Virus record (IMG/VR): IMGVR_UViG_3300021406_000526
Location: 1-20,559 of that record
Length of the DNA stretch: 20,559 bases
DNA from: a virus
Strand: one strand, 5' to 3'
In this document: piece after piece, positions 1 to 4,941 of the stretch
Layout: every line of letters starts with the position of its first letter
Position numbering within the stretch: position 1 is the first letter of the stretch
Translations under genes and position numbers: made by a program
Notes under the pieces: model-generated
Databases searched by the model: none
What the model was told of the DNA's origin: nothing
What the model saw: the letters and a program-made list of their open reading frames with translations, nothing else

Positions 1-240
1 TCACCCGCTGCCGAGCCCTCCCCTCGCCAGCGCGCTCTTGCCGCCGCGTTGAGGGGTGCGCGCTCCAGGGACGACGAACTCGCTGCGCTCGCCGTCCATG
101 ACGATCTTGTCCGGGCTGAGGGGGCTCTGGAGTTCTATTCGGCTGGCGTCGGTTTCAGTGAGCGCGAGGACGACGGTCAAGTAGCTCGTGATGCCCTTGA
201 GGGACAGTCCAGCGGGCATAGACGGACGGTGGCCCGATGA
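1..240 (+). CDS. C-terminal part of an unidentified gene (5' end outside window)
   Basis: This frame is open from the first base to a TGA at 238-240. It is rich in Ala, Arg, Asp and Glu, with no recognisable motif. The main support is architectural: its stop overlaps the ATG of the next gene as ATGA (237-240), the same junction used through the rest of the operon. A TTG at 49 could be an internal start, but no good SD precedes it. Caution: the opposite strand also has a protein-like reading from an ATG at 219 down to a stop at 1-3 (72 aa). It lacks a clear SD and would sit back to back with the next gene with only 17 bases between. The forward reading is preferred, but not strongly. Confidence 0.4.
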   Translation, partial: SPAAEPSPRQRALAAALRGARSRDDELAALAVHDDLVRAEGALEFYSAGVGFSEREDDGQVARDALEGQSSGHRRTVAR

Positions 241-404
241 TCGCGGTCGAAGTGCTTGGTTGGGCTGTGATCGCCTTGATTGGTCTCGCGGCAGTGGCTT
301 GTCTCGCCGCACTGTATGTCTACGTGCTCGTGGGGATGGGGATCCCGTGGCTGATCCGTGATGCGTTCCGGTGGCTGGCCGGCCATAGGAGCACCGAGGG
401 ATGA
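237..404 (+). CDS. Small single-helix membrane protein (55 aa)
   Basis: ATG at 237 overlaps the previous stop (ATGA), and its own TGA at 402-404 overlaps the next ATG at 401, so both ends fit a coupled operon. The protein is strongly hydrophobic from about residue 7 to 38, broken only by small residues, and ends in a basic tail (IRDAFRWLAGHRSTEG). This gives one long or two short membrane helices with a positively charged, probably cytoplasmic, C-terminus. No family is recognised. A small phage membrane protein could act in lysis (holin-like) or exclusion, but nothing here decides that. No strong SD is visible, so translation probably depends on coupling to the upstream gene. Confidence 0.62.
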   Translation: MIAVEVLGWAVIALIGLAAVACLAALYVYVLVGMGIPWLIRDAFRWLAGHRSTEG

Positions 405-769
405 GCGAGCAGTGGTCAACCCCAACGCCTATTGATGATGTGACGCTAGCGTTCCCGGCGAATGCGCTGGATCTGATGCCTTCGCGCGAGGAATGCGAAG
501 TTGGCCTAGCCGAGTTGAGCGAGAAGGATCGCCGCAAGTGGATCGACTTCCAGTCCCAGTGGTTTAGCTGTGGGCTACCGGAGGGCGTCGAGCTCCATAT
601 GCGGGACGGCATCGACGGCGAGATAGCGTTCCGGCATCTCTCGGCGATCCAGGGCTCCTTCGCTCCGAAGCACGAGCACAAGATGGAAGCAGTGGCCTAT
701 CTCGCGAGCCGGTGGATCAAGAAGGTCGAGATCCAGAAGTCGGCGGGGCATAGGAGGCCGGGAGCGTGA
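401..769 (+). CDS. Conserved-looking phage hypothetical protein (122 aa)
   Basis: The ATG at 401 overlaps the stop of the membrane-protein gene, and the stop (767-769) overlaps the GTG of the next gene. The soluble, mixed-charge protein has a Trp/Phe-rich middle (WIDFQSQWFSCGLPEGVELH, about residues 46-65) and a basic helical C-terminal third (ASRWIKKVEIQ). There is no signal peptide, membrane segment or metal-binding cluster. Codon use matches the surrounding genes. Its place in the small-gene operon suggests an early or accessory phage function, but no family can be named. Confidence 0.65.
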   Translation: MSEQWSTPTPIDDVTLAFPANALDLMPSREECEVGLAELSEKDRRKWIDFQSQWFSCGLPEGVELHMRDGIDGEIAFRHLSAIQGSFAPKHEHKMEAVAYLASRWIKKVEIQKSAGHRRPGA

Positions 770-990
770 GCCGGGACTATGCACGTCTTGCCTGTTGTTG
801 TGTTCTGTTGTTGCCGTTCGCGTCGTGTGGGTCGGCGTGGCAGGATCGCCAGACGTATGAATGGCCGGTGGCTACTGGTGTAGCGGTCAGGGAATGCGCG
901 TCGCGTCGTGCTGGCGAACGGGTGATGCCCGAATCGTGGGAAGTGGTTTTTGAATGTGGGGTCGGGCTGCCGCGTGTGGTGTCTCGATGA
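766..990 (+). CDS. Small secreted or lipoprotein-like protein (74 aa)
   Basis: The GTG start at 766 is chosen because an AGGAGG at 752-757 lies 8 bases upstream and the start forms a GTGA overlap with the previous stop. The N-terminus has a short polar region with two arginines, then a hydrophobic stretch (LACCCVLLLPFASC, residues 8-21). The last four residues resemble a lipobox, though with Phe rather than Leu/Val at -3. The mature part would be about 53 residues, with Cys at about 43 and 64. It could be a surface lipoprotein; small phage lipoproteins often act in superinfection exclusion, which is inference only. If the Cys is not lipidated, a plain signal peptide or a single membrane anchor remains possible. 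Confidence 0.5.
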   Translation: MSRDYARLACCCVLLLPFASCGSAWQDRQTYEWPVATGVAVRECASRRAGERVMPESWEVVFECGVGLPRVVSR

Positions 991-1304
991 GGTATAGGGA
1001 AGCGGTCTTGAGTGGGTTGACGGTGCAGCAGCGTCGAGCGGTCGTGCGTGCTCGAGCTGGTGTTCTGGCGCGACTCTGGGATAAAAAGCGTGGCGGCTGT
1101 AGGACTTGTCTTTCTATCTGTTCGACGTGCAGGTCGGGTAAATATATGGAAGGAAAGGACTATCGCGATCAAGGCCTGTGGCATTGTGAGTGGGTCGCTA
1201 CGGGCTTGTCCGTTGAGGAGATATTGCGTATCGACCCGATGATCGTGGGGTCGAATCTGTTGATGCTTGAACTGAGTATCGCTGAAGCAAACGGGGTTGT
1301 ATGA
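987..1304 (+). CDS. Small Cys-rich protein with a CxxC cluster (105 aa)
   Basis: I start this gene at the ATG at 987, where it overlaps the previous stop (ATGA 987-990), rather than at the in-frame ATG at 954 deep inside that gene. A short, very basic N-terminal helix (about residues 10-36) is followed by CRTCLSICSTCRSGKY (about 38-53), four Cys spaced like a zinc site. A C-terminal part resembles a short regulatory helix (GLSVEEILRIDPMIVG). The stop overlaps the next ATG. The family is unknown; a small nucleic-acid-binding zinc protein is a reasonable guess. Confidence 0.55.
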   Translation: MRYREAVLSGLTVQQRRAVVRARAGVLARLWDKKRGGCRTCLSICSTCRSGKYMEGKDYRDQGLWHCEWVATGLSVEEILRIDPMIVGSNLLMLELSIAEANGVV

Positions 1305-1630
1305 TGGCTGATTCTCAGCGGATAGACCCTGTACTGGTCGAGAAGGCGCGCACATGCGTGGGCACGCGACTACCCGACGACACGTTCCCCGAAGAGCCCG
1401 GCGCCTACTCCAAGGTCTTCGGTGGCGAATGGGTGGTAAGCACGCCCGATGGGTGCATCTTCCACCTCGCGAGCGAGCGAAGACCGGACCGCAACGGCAA
1501 ACACCATGAGGTCGAGGAGCACGAGGACGGTTCGATCAGCGTCCTCCCGCGCCCGGGCAATAGCAACTCGATCCTGAGTCCCAAGGGCTGGCACGGTTAC
1601 CTGGAGCGCGGCGTCTGGAGGGCAGTATGA
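1301..1630 (+). CDS. Small phage protein with DGSISV / GWHGYL motifs (109 aa, possibly DUF6527-like)
   Basis: ATG at 1301 overlaps the preceding stop; a second ATG at 1304 is also possible. The C-terminal two thirds show a pattern I associate with small phage proteins of the DUF6527 type: an aromatic strand ending in PDGCIFHL (about residues 49-56), a DGSISVLP segment (about 76-83) and a terminal GWHGYLERGVW (about 97-107). The paired Cys of canonical members are largely missing, so the assignment is weak. The protein is probably a compact beta fold. The stop overlaps the next ATG (1627), continuing the operon. Confidence 0.6.
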   Translation: MMADSQRIDPVLVEKARTCVGTRLPDDTFPEEPGAYSKVFGGEWVVSTPDGCIFHLASERRPDRNGKHHEVEEHEDGSISVLPRPGNSNSILSPKGWHGYLERGVWRAV

Positions 1631-1932
1631 CCATCGATCGGATGGTCGAGAAAGTGCAGGTAGCCCCTGAGGTCTGCCCTGTATGCGATGAGAAGCGCGC
1701 TCGACCGGGCTGCGTCCATCCAGTGCGATGCGGTCAGTGCGGTGAGCCTGTCTGTGTCGATAACCCTTGCTGCGGGCGTCCAGTAGAGCAAGGAGACGCC
1801 GAGGTGCAGGCCCATCAATGCCCTCGTTGTGAGGGGCTCGGCCGGGTCACGACCGACAGTGCGCTGGGTATGACGGGGCGTTGTCGGCTGTGCGATGGCG
1901 AAGGCGAGATCGAGCAAGGAGACACCAAGTGA
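1627..1932 (+). CDS. Multi-zinc protein with DnaJ-type CxxCxGxG repeats (101 aa)
   Basis: ATG at 1627 follows a GGAGGG five bases upstream and overlaps the previous stop. There are twelve Cys in 101 residues. An N-terminal cluster has C17/C20, C29, C35/C38 and C43/C48/C49. Two DnaJ-type zinc repeats follow: CPRCEGLG at 65-72 and CRLCDGEG at 86-93. In DnaJ such repeats pair into zinc centres that contact unfolded protein; phages and Actinobacteria also carry small stand-alone versions of unknown role. There is no J domain. The likely product is a cytoplasmic zinc-binding adaptor or chaperone-like protein. The stop is overlapped by the GTG of the nuclease gene. Confidence 0.75.
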   Translation: MTIDRMVEKVQVAPEVCPVCDEKRARPGCVHPVRCGQCGEPVCVDNPCCGRPVEQGDAEVQAHQCPRCEGLGRVTTDSALGMTGRCRLCDGEGEIEQGDTK

Positions 1933-2231
1933 GCTCGAGCGCGCTCAAGCAGAGCGAGAAGCAGTTCCAGGGTGCGGTGGTCGAGTATGCCGAGCTGAAC
2001 GGTTGGAAGACATATCACACGTTCGATTCGAGGAGGAGCGATCCGGGCTTCCCCGATCTGGTCCTCTCACGCGATGATCGGCTCGTCTTTCTGGAGCTGA
2101 AGTCGGAAACGGGCCGAGCCTCGACGGCACAGCGAGACTGGTTGGATGCTCTGCAGCGTGCTCCGGGGATCACTGTCGGCGTGATGCGTCCTCGTGACTG
2201 GGCGACTCTCGAAGAAATGTTGAGCCGATGA
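1929..2231 (+). CDS. VRR-NUC domain nuclease (100 aa)
   Basis: This is a stand-alone VRR-NUC domain of the PD-(D/E)xK superfamily, of minimal length for that family. Catalytic signatures are GFPDLVL with D43, FLELK with E56 and K58, and a downstream Q68 in AQRDW. An N-terminal helix carries the family's E/Q pattern (SEKQFQGAVVEYAELNGW). Phage VRR-NUC proteins are metal-dependent, structure-selective endonucleases, sometimes implicated in resolving branched DNA before packaging. I start at GTG 1929: AAGGAG lies at 1917-1922 and the start overlaps the previous stop as GTGA. The same frame is open further upstream, to an ATG at 1881, but that part lies inside the zinc-protein gene and reads as an Arg-rich shadow. 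Confidence 0.87.
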   Translation: MSSSALKQSEKQFQGAVVEYAELNGWKTYHTFDSRRSDPGFPDLVLSRDDRLVFLELKSETGRASTAQRDWLDALQRAPGITVGVMRPRDWATLEEMLSR

Positions 2232-2524
2232 TTAAGCGTGTGTGTCGCTGTCCAAAGAAAGAGTCGTTGGAGGGTATGCGTACTGATGCGGTCTGGGCTT
2301 CGAAAGCATGTGCGCTGCGCTGGAGTCGCGAAAACCCCGGCAAGGAGCTTCCCGGCCGTGGTAATGCGCACATAATCGACACACGGGGACGGTCTGGGAG
2401 GCAAGTGAGCGCCCGAAAGATGGAAAGGGTGCTCACTCACAAGTACGGGTGGCCGCACTCAGTAGCTCACGAGGCTGTGAATGAGGCGTTGCCCGAGGCT
2501 CAACGATCAAAGGAGGCAGCGTGA
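2228..2524 (+). CDS. Small Cys-containing phage protein, possible paralogue of the frameshifted gene at 2973 (98 aa)
   Basis: ATG at 2228 overlaps the nuclease stop. The N-terminus reads as a degraded zinc knuckle: C6 and C8 (CRCPKKESLEGMRTDA), then WASKACALRWSREN with C28. The layout CxC, then R-x-D-A-x-x-x-S-x-x-C-x-x-R, is common in small phage zinc proteins and recurs in the downstream 2973 locus. The remainder is basic and unstructured (about 34-62), then a helical tail (HSVAHEAVNEALPEAQ). Function is unknown; nucleic-acid binding is plausible. The stop is overlapped by the next GTG. Confidence 0.6.
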   Translation: MIKRVCRCPKKESLEGMRTDAVWASKACALRWSRENPGKELPGRGNAHIIDTRGRSGRQVSARKMERVLTHKYGWPHSVAHEAVNEALPEAQRSKEAA

Positions 2525-2736
2525 CCATTGCTCACAATCACGCGGCGGGAACGATCTGTGGCGAGAGCTGCCCGTTGCTGCATGAGCGGGTGGCGCCGGG
2601 TACGAAGTCGAGCGTGAGCGACTGGGCGCGCTATCGCATTGCACTCGAACGCATACGCGACCGAGGCTGGGTCGAGGACGCCCTTGATCCGCAAGGTGCT
2701 GCACGGATCGCAAAGGAGGCGCTTGGCGATGTCTGA
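2521..2736 (+). CDS. Small His/Cys-containing hypothetical protein (71 aa)
   Basis: GTG at 2521 has an AAAGGAGG four bases upstream and overlaps the previous stop (GTGA). His and Cys sit near the N-terminus (H5, H7, C13, C17, H21), suggesting a metal site. An amphipathic helical half follows (about residues 33-69, YRIALERIRDRGWVEDAL and IAKEALGDV). No family is recognised. It overlaps the next gene by 8 bases, and an AAAGGAGG inside its 3' end serves that gene. Confidence 0.6.
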   Translation: MTIAHNHAAGTICGESCPLLHERVAPGTKSSVSDWARYRIALERIRDRGWVEDALDPQGAARIAKEALGDV

Positions 2737-2926
2737 TCTTCCTCTAGACGAGACCGCGCTAGCCGCAGCAGCATTGGATGCGCCGTTTGTGGGTCGCTCG
2801 GTGGTTGAGCGCATCGTCTCTACTTATCTGAGAAAGGCGCGATTCGAGGTGGTGACTTTGTGCGGCAGGACGTATGTCAAGACTCCGTGGGTTTCTGTTG
2901 TCCAAGCCGAGAGCGAGGAGGAGTGA
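2729..2926 (+). CDS. Small hypothetical protein (65 aa)
   Basis: The ATG at 2729 is supported by AAAGGAGG ending 9 bases upstream. The frame is open from 2639, but the upstream part lies inside the previous gene and has no SD. The protein has an acidic/Ala-rich start, a helical region (FVGRSVVERIVSTYLRKARF, about residues 20-39) and a short strand-like segment (FEVVTLCGRTYVKTPWVSVV). No motif is recognised. Its stop (2924-2926) touches the ATG of a 16-codon ORF. Confidence 0.55.
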   Translation: MSDLPLDETALAAAALDAPFVGRSVVERIVSTYLRKARFEVVTLCGRTYVKTPWVSVVQAESEEE

Positions 2927-2976
2927 TGGGCTCTAAAGACTTGGAGAAGGATGAGCGAGAGGGAGCGGCGGCGTGA
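2926..2976 (+). CDS. Possible 16-aa mini-ORF linking two genes
   Basis: A GAGGAGG SD ends just upstream of ATG 2926, which shares one base with the preceding stop (TGATG). The ORF encodes MGSKDLEKDEREGAAA and ends at TGA 2974-2976, overlapping the GTG at 2973. It therefore fills the only gap in an otherwise fully coupled stretch. The peptide is too short and charged to suggest a domain. It may serve only to carry ribosomes to the next gene, or it may be chance. Confidence 0.3.
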   Translation: MGSKDLEKDEREGAAA

Positions 2977-3199
2977 CCCGTCTCTGCGCATGCAACTGTG
3001 GTCAGCCGGTCGCTCCTCGTAAGGTGCCCGCTACGCAACTTCAGCGTGCCGGACGCGGGATTGGACAGAGTCTTTCAGGACTATCGGATGGAGGATCATC
3101 GAGTGTTCGTTTCGCAAGCAGAGATCGACCAGATCAGAGGCAAGATGCGCCGCCGCGTTCTCGAGCTCCCTGTCGAGTACGGCAAGCTGGGCGAGCTAA
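2973..3199 (+). pseudogene. Frameshifted small zinc-binding phage protein
   Basis: From GTG 2973 the frame encodes MTRLCACNCGQPVAPRK, the first knuckle of a common phage zinc-protein type. It then turns into low-complexity shadow sequence. In the -1 frame from base 3023 the expected second half appears: GARYATSACRTRDW. Joining the two at 3018-3025 restores a normal CxCxCG...ARYxxSxACRxRxW architecture. The -1 frame then stays open to TAA 3197-3199, overlapping the next gene by 97 bases, so the original end is unclear. I see no X-XXY-YYZ slippery heptamer, so a one-base deletion or an assembly error is likelier than programmed frameshifting. Read without the shift, the original frame runs to 3269. 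Confidence 0.5.
3090..3094 (+). promoter_or_regulatory. Shine-Dalgarno site setting the GTG 3103 start
   Basis: GGAGG sits 8 bases before GTG 3103. Earlier in-frame starts at 2998 and 3088 lie within the zinc-protein locus; the SD overlaps the ATG at 3088, which argues against that codon as the start. Confidence 0.55.
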
Positions 3200-3831
3200 A
3201 GCTTCCCGTGAGGGAAGGCGGTGTCTATACGCTCAAACCACCGATCCCATATGTCCGGTATCGCGGTGAAGCGGAACGACACCAGCCGACACGCGCGATA
3301 GCTGTCTTGCGGCTGATCGACCTGTGCGACATGCCGAGGCGGACGGTCACGATCACCGTCACCCATCCCCCGGAACGTCAGGGTGACAAGTGGCTGATCC
3401 GTTTCGAGAAGGGTGACTGGCGAAACGAGTTGGGCGACCCCGTCTACCTAGCCAAGTACGGTGACTTCACGATGACCGCGAGCAAGCAAGCCGTCCCTGG
3501 AGACCCCGAGCTGATGAGCCCGTTCGCTGAGGATTTGGCGCGAGCTCGAGCACGAGCGCTCGAACGGCGCATCAGCCCTGACCGGGAAATCGTCCGGAGG
3601 ATCAAAGGCGAACTCTCGCCGCTACAGAAGAGCATGATCGCGATGAAGGCCCGCAACCGTCTGAACCTGATCTTGAAGGAGATGGACAAGCTCGACGCTG
3701 AACTTTCGGTGGATGAGGCTGCTACATTCCCGGAGTCAGTTTGTGCTGCCCGCCAAATGTCCGCTGCAGTAGAAGGCGAACCCCGGCCATGCGGCACCGA
3801 ATCCGTCGTGTCTCTAGAGTCAGCAGCATGA
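3103..3831 (+). CDS. Unknown phage protein, possibly ASCH-like N-terminal fold (242 aa)
   Basis: I use GTG 3103 because of the GGAGG 8 bases upstream. The first half has alternating strands and basic loops: QIRGKMRRRVLELP, then VREGGVYTLKPP, then TRAIAVLRLIDL. This order (basic helix, a G-x-x-Y strand, then a hydrophobic strand) loosely resembles ASCH/PUA-type RNA-binding domains, but the match is weak. From about residue 145 it becomes helical and Arg/Lys/Glu-rich (LARARARALERR, MIAMKARNRLNLILKEMDKL), probably a coiled coil. The tail (about 207-242) looks disordered. It is the largest gene in the left operon, and its stop overlaps the next ATG. No confident function. Confidence 0.68.
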   Translation: MFVSQAEIDQIRGKMRRRVLELPVEYGKLGELKLPVREGGVYTLKPPIPYVRYRGEAERHQPTRAIAVLRLIDLCDMPRRTVTITVTHPPERQGDKWLIRFEKGDWRNELGDPVYLAKYGDFTMTASKQAVPGDPELMSPFAEDLARARARALERRISPDREIVRRIKGELSPLQKSMIAMKARNRLNLILKEMDKLDAELSVDEAATFPESVCAARQMSAAVEGEPRPCGTESVVSLESAA

Positions 3832-4091
3832 GCGATTCCGCTGACCAGCCGACTGTTTCCCATGTTGCGGAGAAGCTCCACGCCTACCGGATGATCGAGG
3901 ACAACTACGTGGGTGGCGTTGTTCACATCGTCGTTGACGACGGGAACGTCGAGCAAGCTCATGCGGACTGGTGCCTAGACCAGGCGAACGCAAATGGCAA
4001 TCCCATCGATATTGAGATCGCAACGCTTGTCGCCGCTCTGTCCGATGCTGAGCGCAGGGAACTTGCGGACCTCGATACTTACCCGCGATGA
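3828..4091 (+). CDS. Conserved small phage protein with HIVVDDGN motif (87 aa)
   Basis: ATG at 3828 overlaps the previous stop, and its stop overlaps the ATG at 4088. The protein matches a recurring type of small phage protein: an N-terminal helix (EKLHAYRMIEDN), a central GGVVHIVVDDGNVEQAHADW (about residues 27-46), a helix with WCLDQANANGN, and a C-terminal helix ending in LSDAERRELADL. Such proteins are common in actinophage and other phage small-gene clusters, but I know of no demonstrated function. It is acidic, soluble and of typical length. Confidence 0.68.
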   Translation: MSDSADQPTVSHVAEKLHAYRMIEDNYVGGVVHIVVDDGNVEQAHADWCLDQANANGNPIDIEIATLVAALSDAERRELADLDTYPR

Positions 4092-4351
4092 CCACCACGC
4101 CGCGCGACGAACTAGCGTCTGAACTGAAGGCAGCAGGCTTTGCGGGTGAGGTCAGCACGGTCGATTACTGTGCGATTTGCGACACACCAGCGATTCCAGT
4201 GAGCGACGGTTGGGTTTGTGCGGAGCATCCTGCGCATCCCATCATCCACGTTGAGGTTGTATCCGCTATCGAGGCGCTTGAGATTGCCAAGCAGCGCAAC
4301 GAGGCCGTCCAACAACTTGCCGAAGTCCGCAAGGTCTTGGAATCCGAATGA
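4088..4351 (+). CDS. Small zinc-ribbon-like protein (87 aa)
   Basis: ATG 4088 overlaps the preceding stop, and the stop at 4349-4351 overlaps the ATG of the terminase small subunit. A short zinc-ribbon-like motif (CAICDTPAIPVSDGWVCAEH, residues 28-47) offers C28, C31, C44 and H47 as ligands. A C-terminal amphipathic helix, probably coiled coil, follows (SAIEALEIAKQRNEAVQQLA, about 59-78). It may be a DNA- or protein-binding adaptor. Its position just before the terminase genes is suggestive but not diagnostic. Confidence 0.62.
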   Translation: MTTTPRDELASELKAAGFAGEVSTVDYCAICDTPAIPVSDGWVCAEHPAHPIIHVEVVSAIEALEIAKQRNEAVQQLAEVRKVLESE

Positions 4352-4941
4352 CCAAGCGCACCTGCAAGGGCACCACCAGGAAGGGCACGCCATGTGGTGC
4401 GAACCCCTTGAAGCCCGGCACGATCATCGAAGGCGTTACGGTCACCGGCAAGTGGTGTCGTACCCACGACGGAGATCTTCCATCTTCAGCCAAGTTGCAC
4501 GCTACGCGCACGCGTGAGCAGATGGGCGGCAGACCAAAGAAGCCCAGTCCAACAGAGATTGAGCGTCGCCTGATCGAGGAGAACGTGATCGCGTGGCAAC
4601 GCCCGTATTGGCGGACGTTGGGCTACGACATGGTGATGGGCGAGGACGGCCCGGAACTGTTGGAGCGCGAGGATGGTGGCGCGAAGCTGTTCGGGGAGAG
4701 CAAGGACGGCTATATCAACGTCAGTCCGCACGAGGATTTGGGCGCGATGATCGCAGCAGCCGAGAAGCTTAGGGATCGTGTATTCGGCCGTCCGAAGCAG
4801 TCGAGTGAGGTGACGGTCATTACCCAGGACGTGATGGATCAGGCGATCGAACGGTTGGAGGCGGAACTTGCCATCAACGATCCAGGTAGCGGCGAGCCCG
4901 GAGTCGATCGAGCGATACAAGCAACTGAGGGCTCAAGCTAA
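4348..4941 (+). CDS. terS: Terminase small subunit (probable)
   Basis: ATG 4348 overlaps the previous stop, and the gene directly precedes and overlaps the large terminase gene, the usual place for the small subunit. The N-terminus carries a zinc-finger-like signature (C6, C16, C37, H40; CKGTTRKGTPC ... GKWCRTH) seen in phage DNA-associated proteins. GGRPKKPSPTEIERRLIEEN (about 60-79) begins a helical DNA-binding region. The segment AAEKLRDRVFGRPKQ (about 137-151) is typical of the C-terminal part of small terminases. Its role would be to recognise phage DNA and load TerL. The sequence is divergent, so the call rests on position plus this motif. Confidence 0.68.
   Translation: MTKRTCKGTTRKGTPCGANPLKPGTIIEGVTVTGKWCRTHDGDLPSSAKLHATRTREQMGGRPKKPSPTEIERRLIEENVIAWQRPYWRTLGYDMVMGEDGPELLEREDGGAKLFGESKDGYINVSPHEDLGAMIAAAEKLRDRVFGRPKQSSEVTVITQDVMDQAIERLEAELAINDPGSGEPGVDRAIQATEGSS
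4857..4861 (+). promoter_or_regulatory. Shine-Dalgarno site setting the TTG start of the large terminase
   Basis: GGAGG six bases before TTG 4868 is the only good SD near the start of the long terminase frame. It lies inside the small-subunit gene. Confidence 0.7.

Noticed and set aside
1-681. Long minus-strand open frame, 226 codons, across the left edge
   Set aside because: It runs antisense to two coupled forward genes, is rich in Arg/Ser/Pro and has no SD. Only its last 72 codons look protein-like; that is noted as an alternative under the first feature.
3018-3026. Programmed -1 frameshift site in the zinc-protein gene
   Set aside because: No slippery heptamer of the X-XXY-YYZ type and no clear downstream pseudoknot; mutation or sequence error is simpler.
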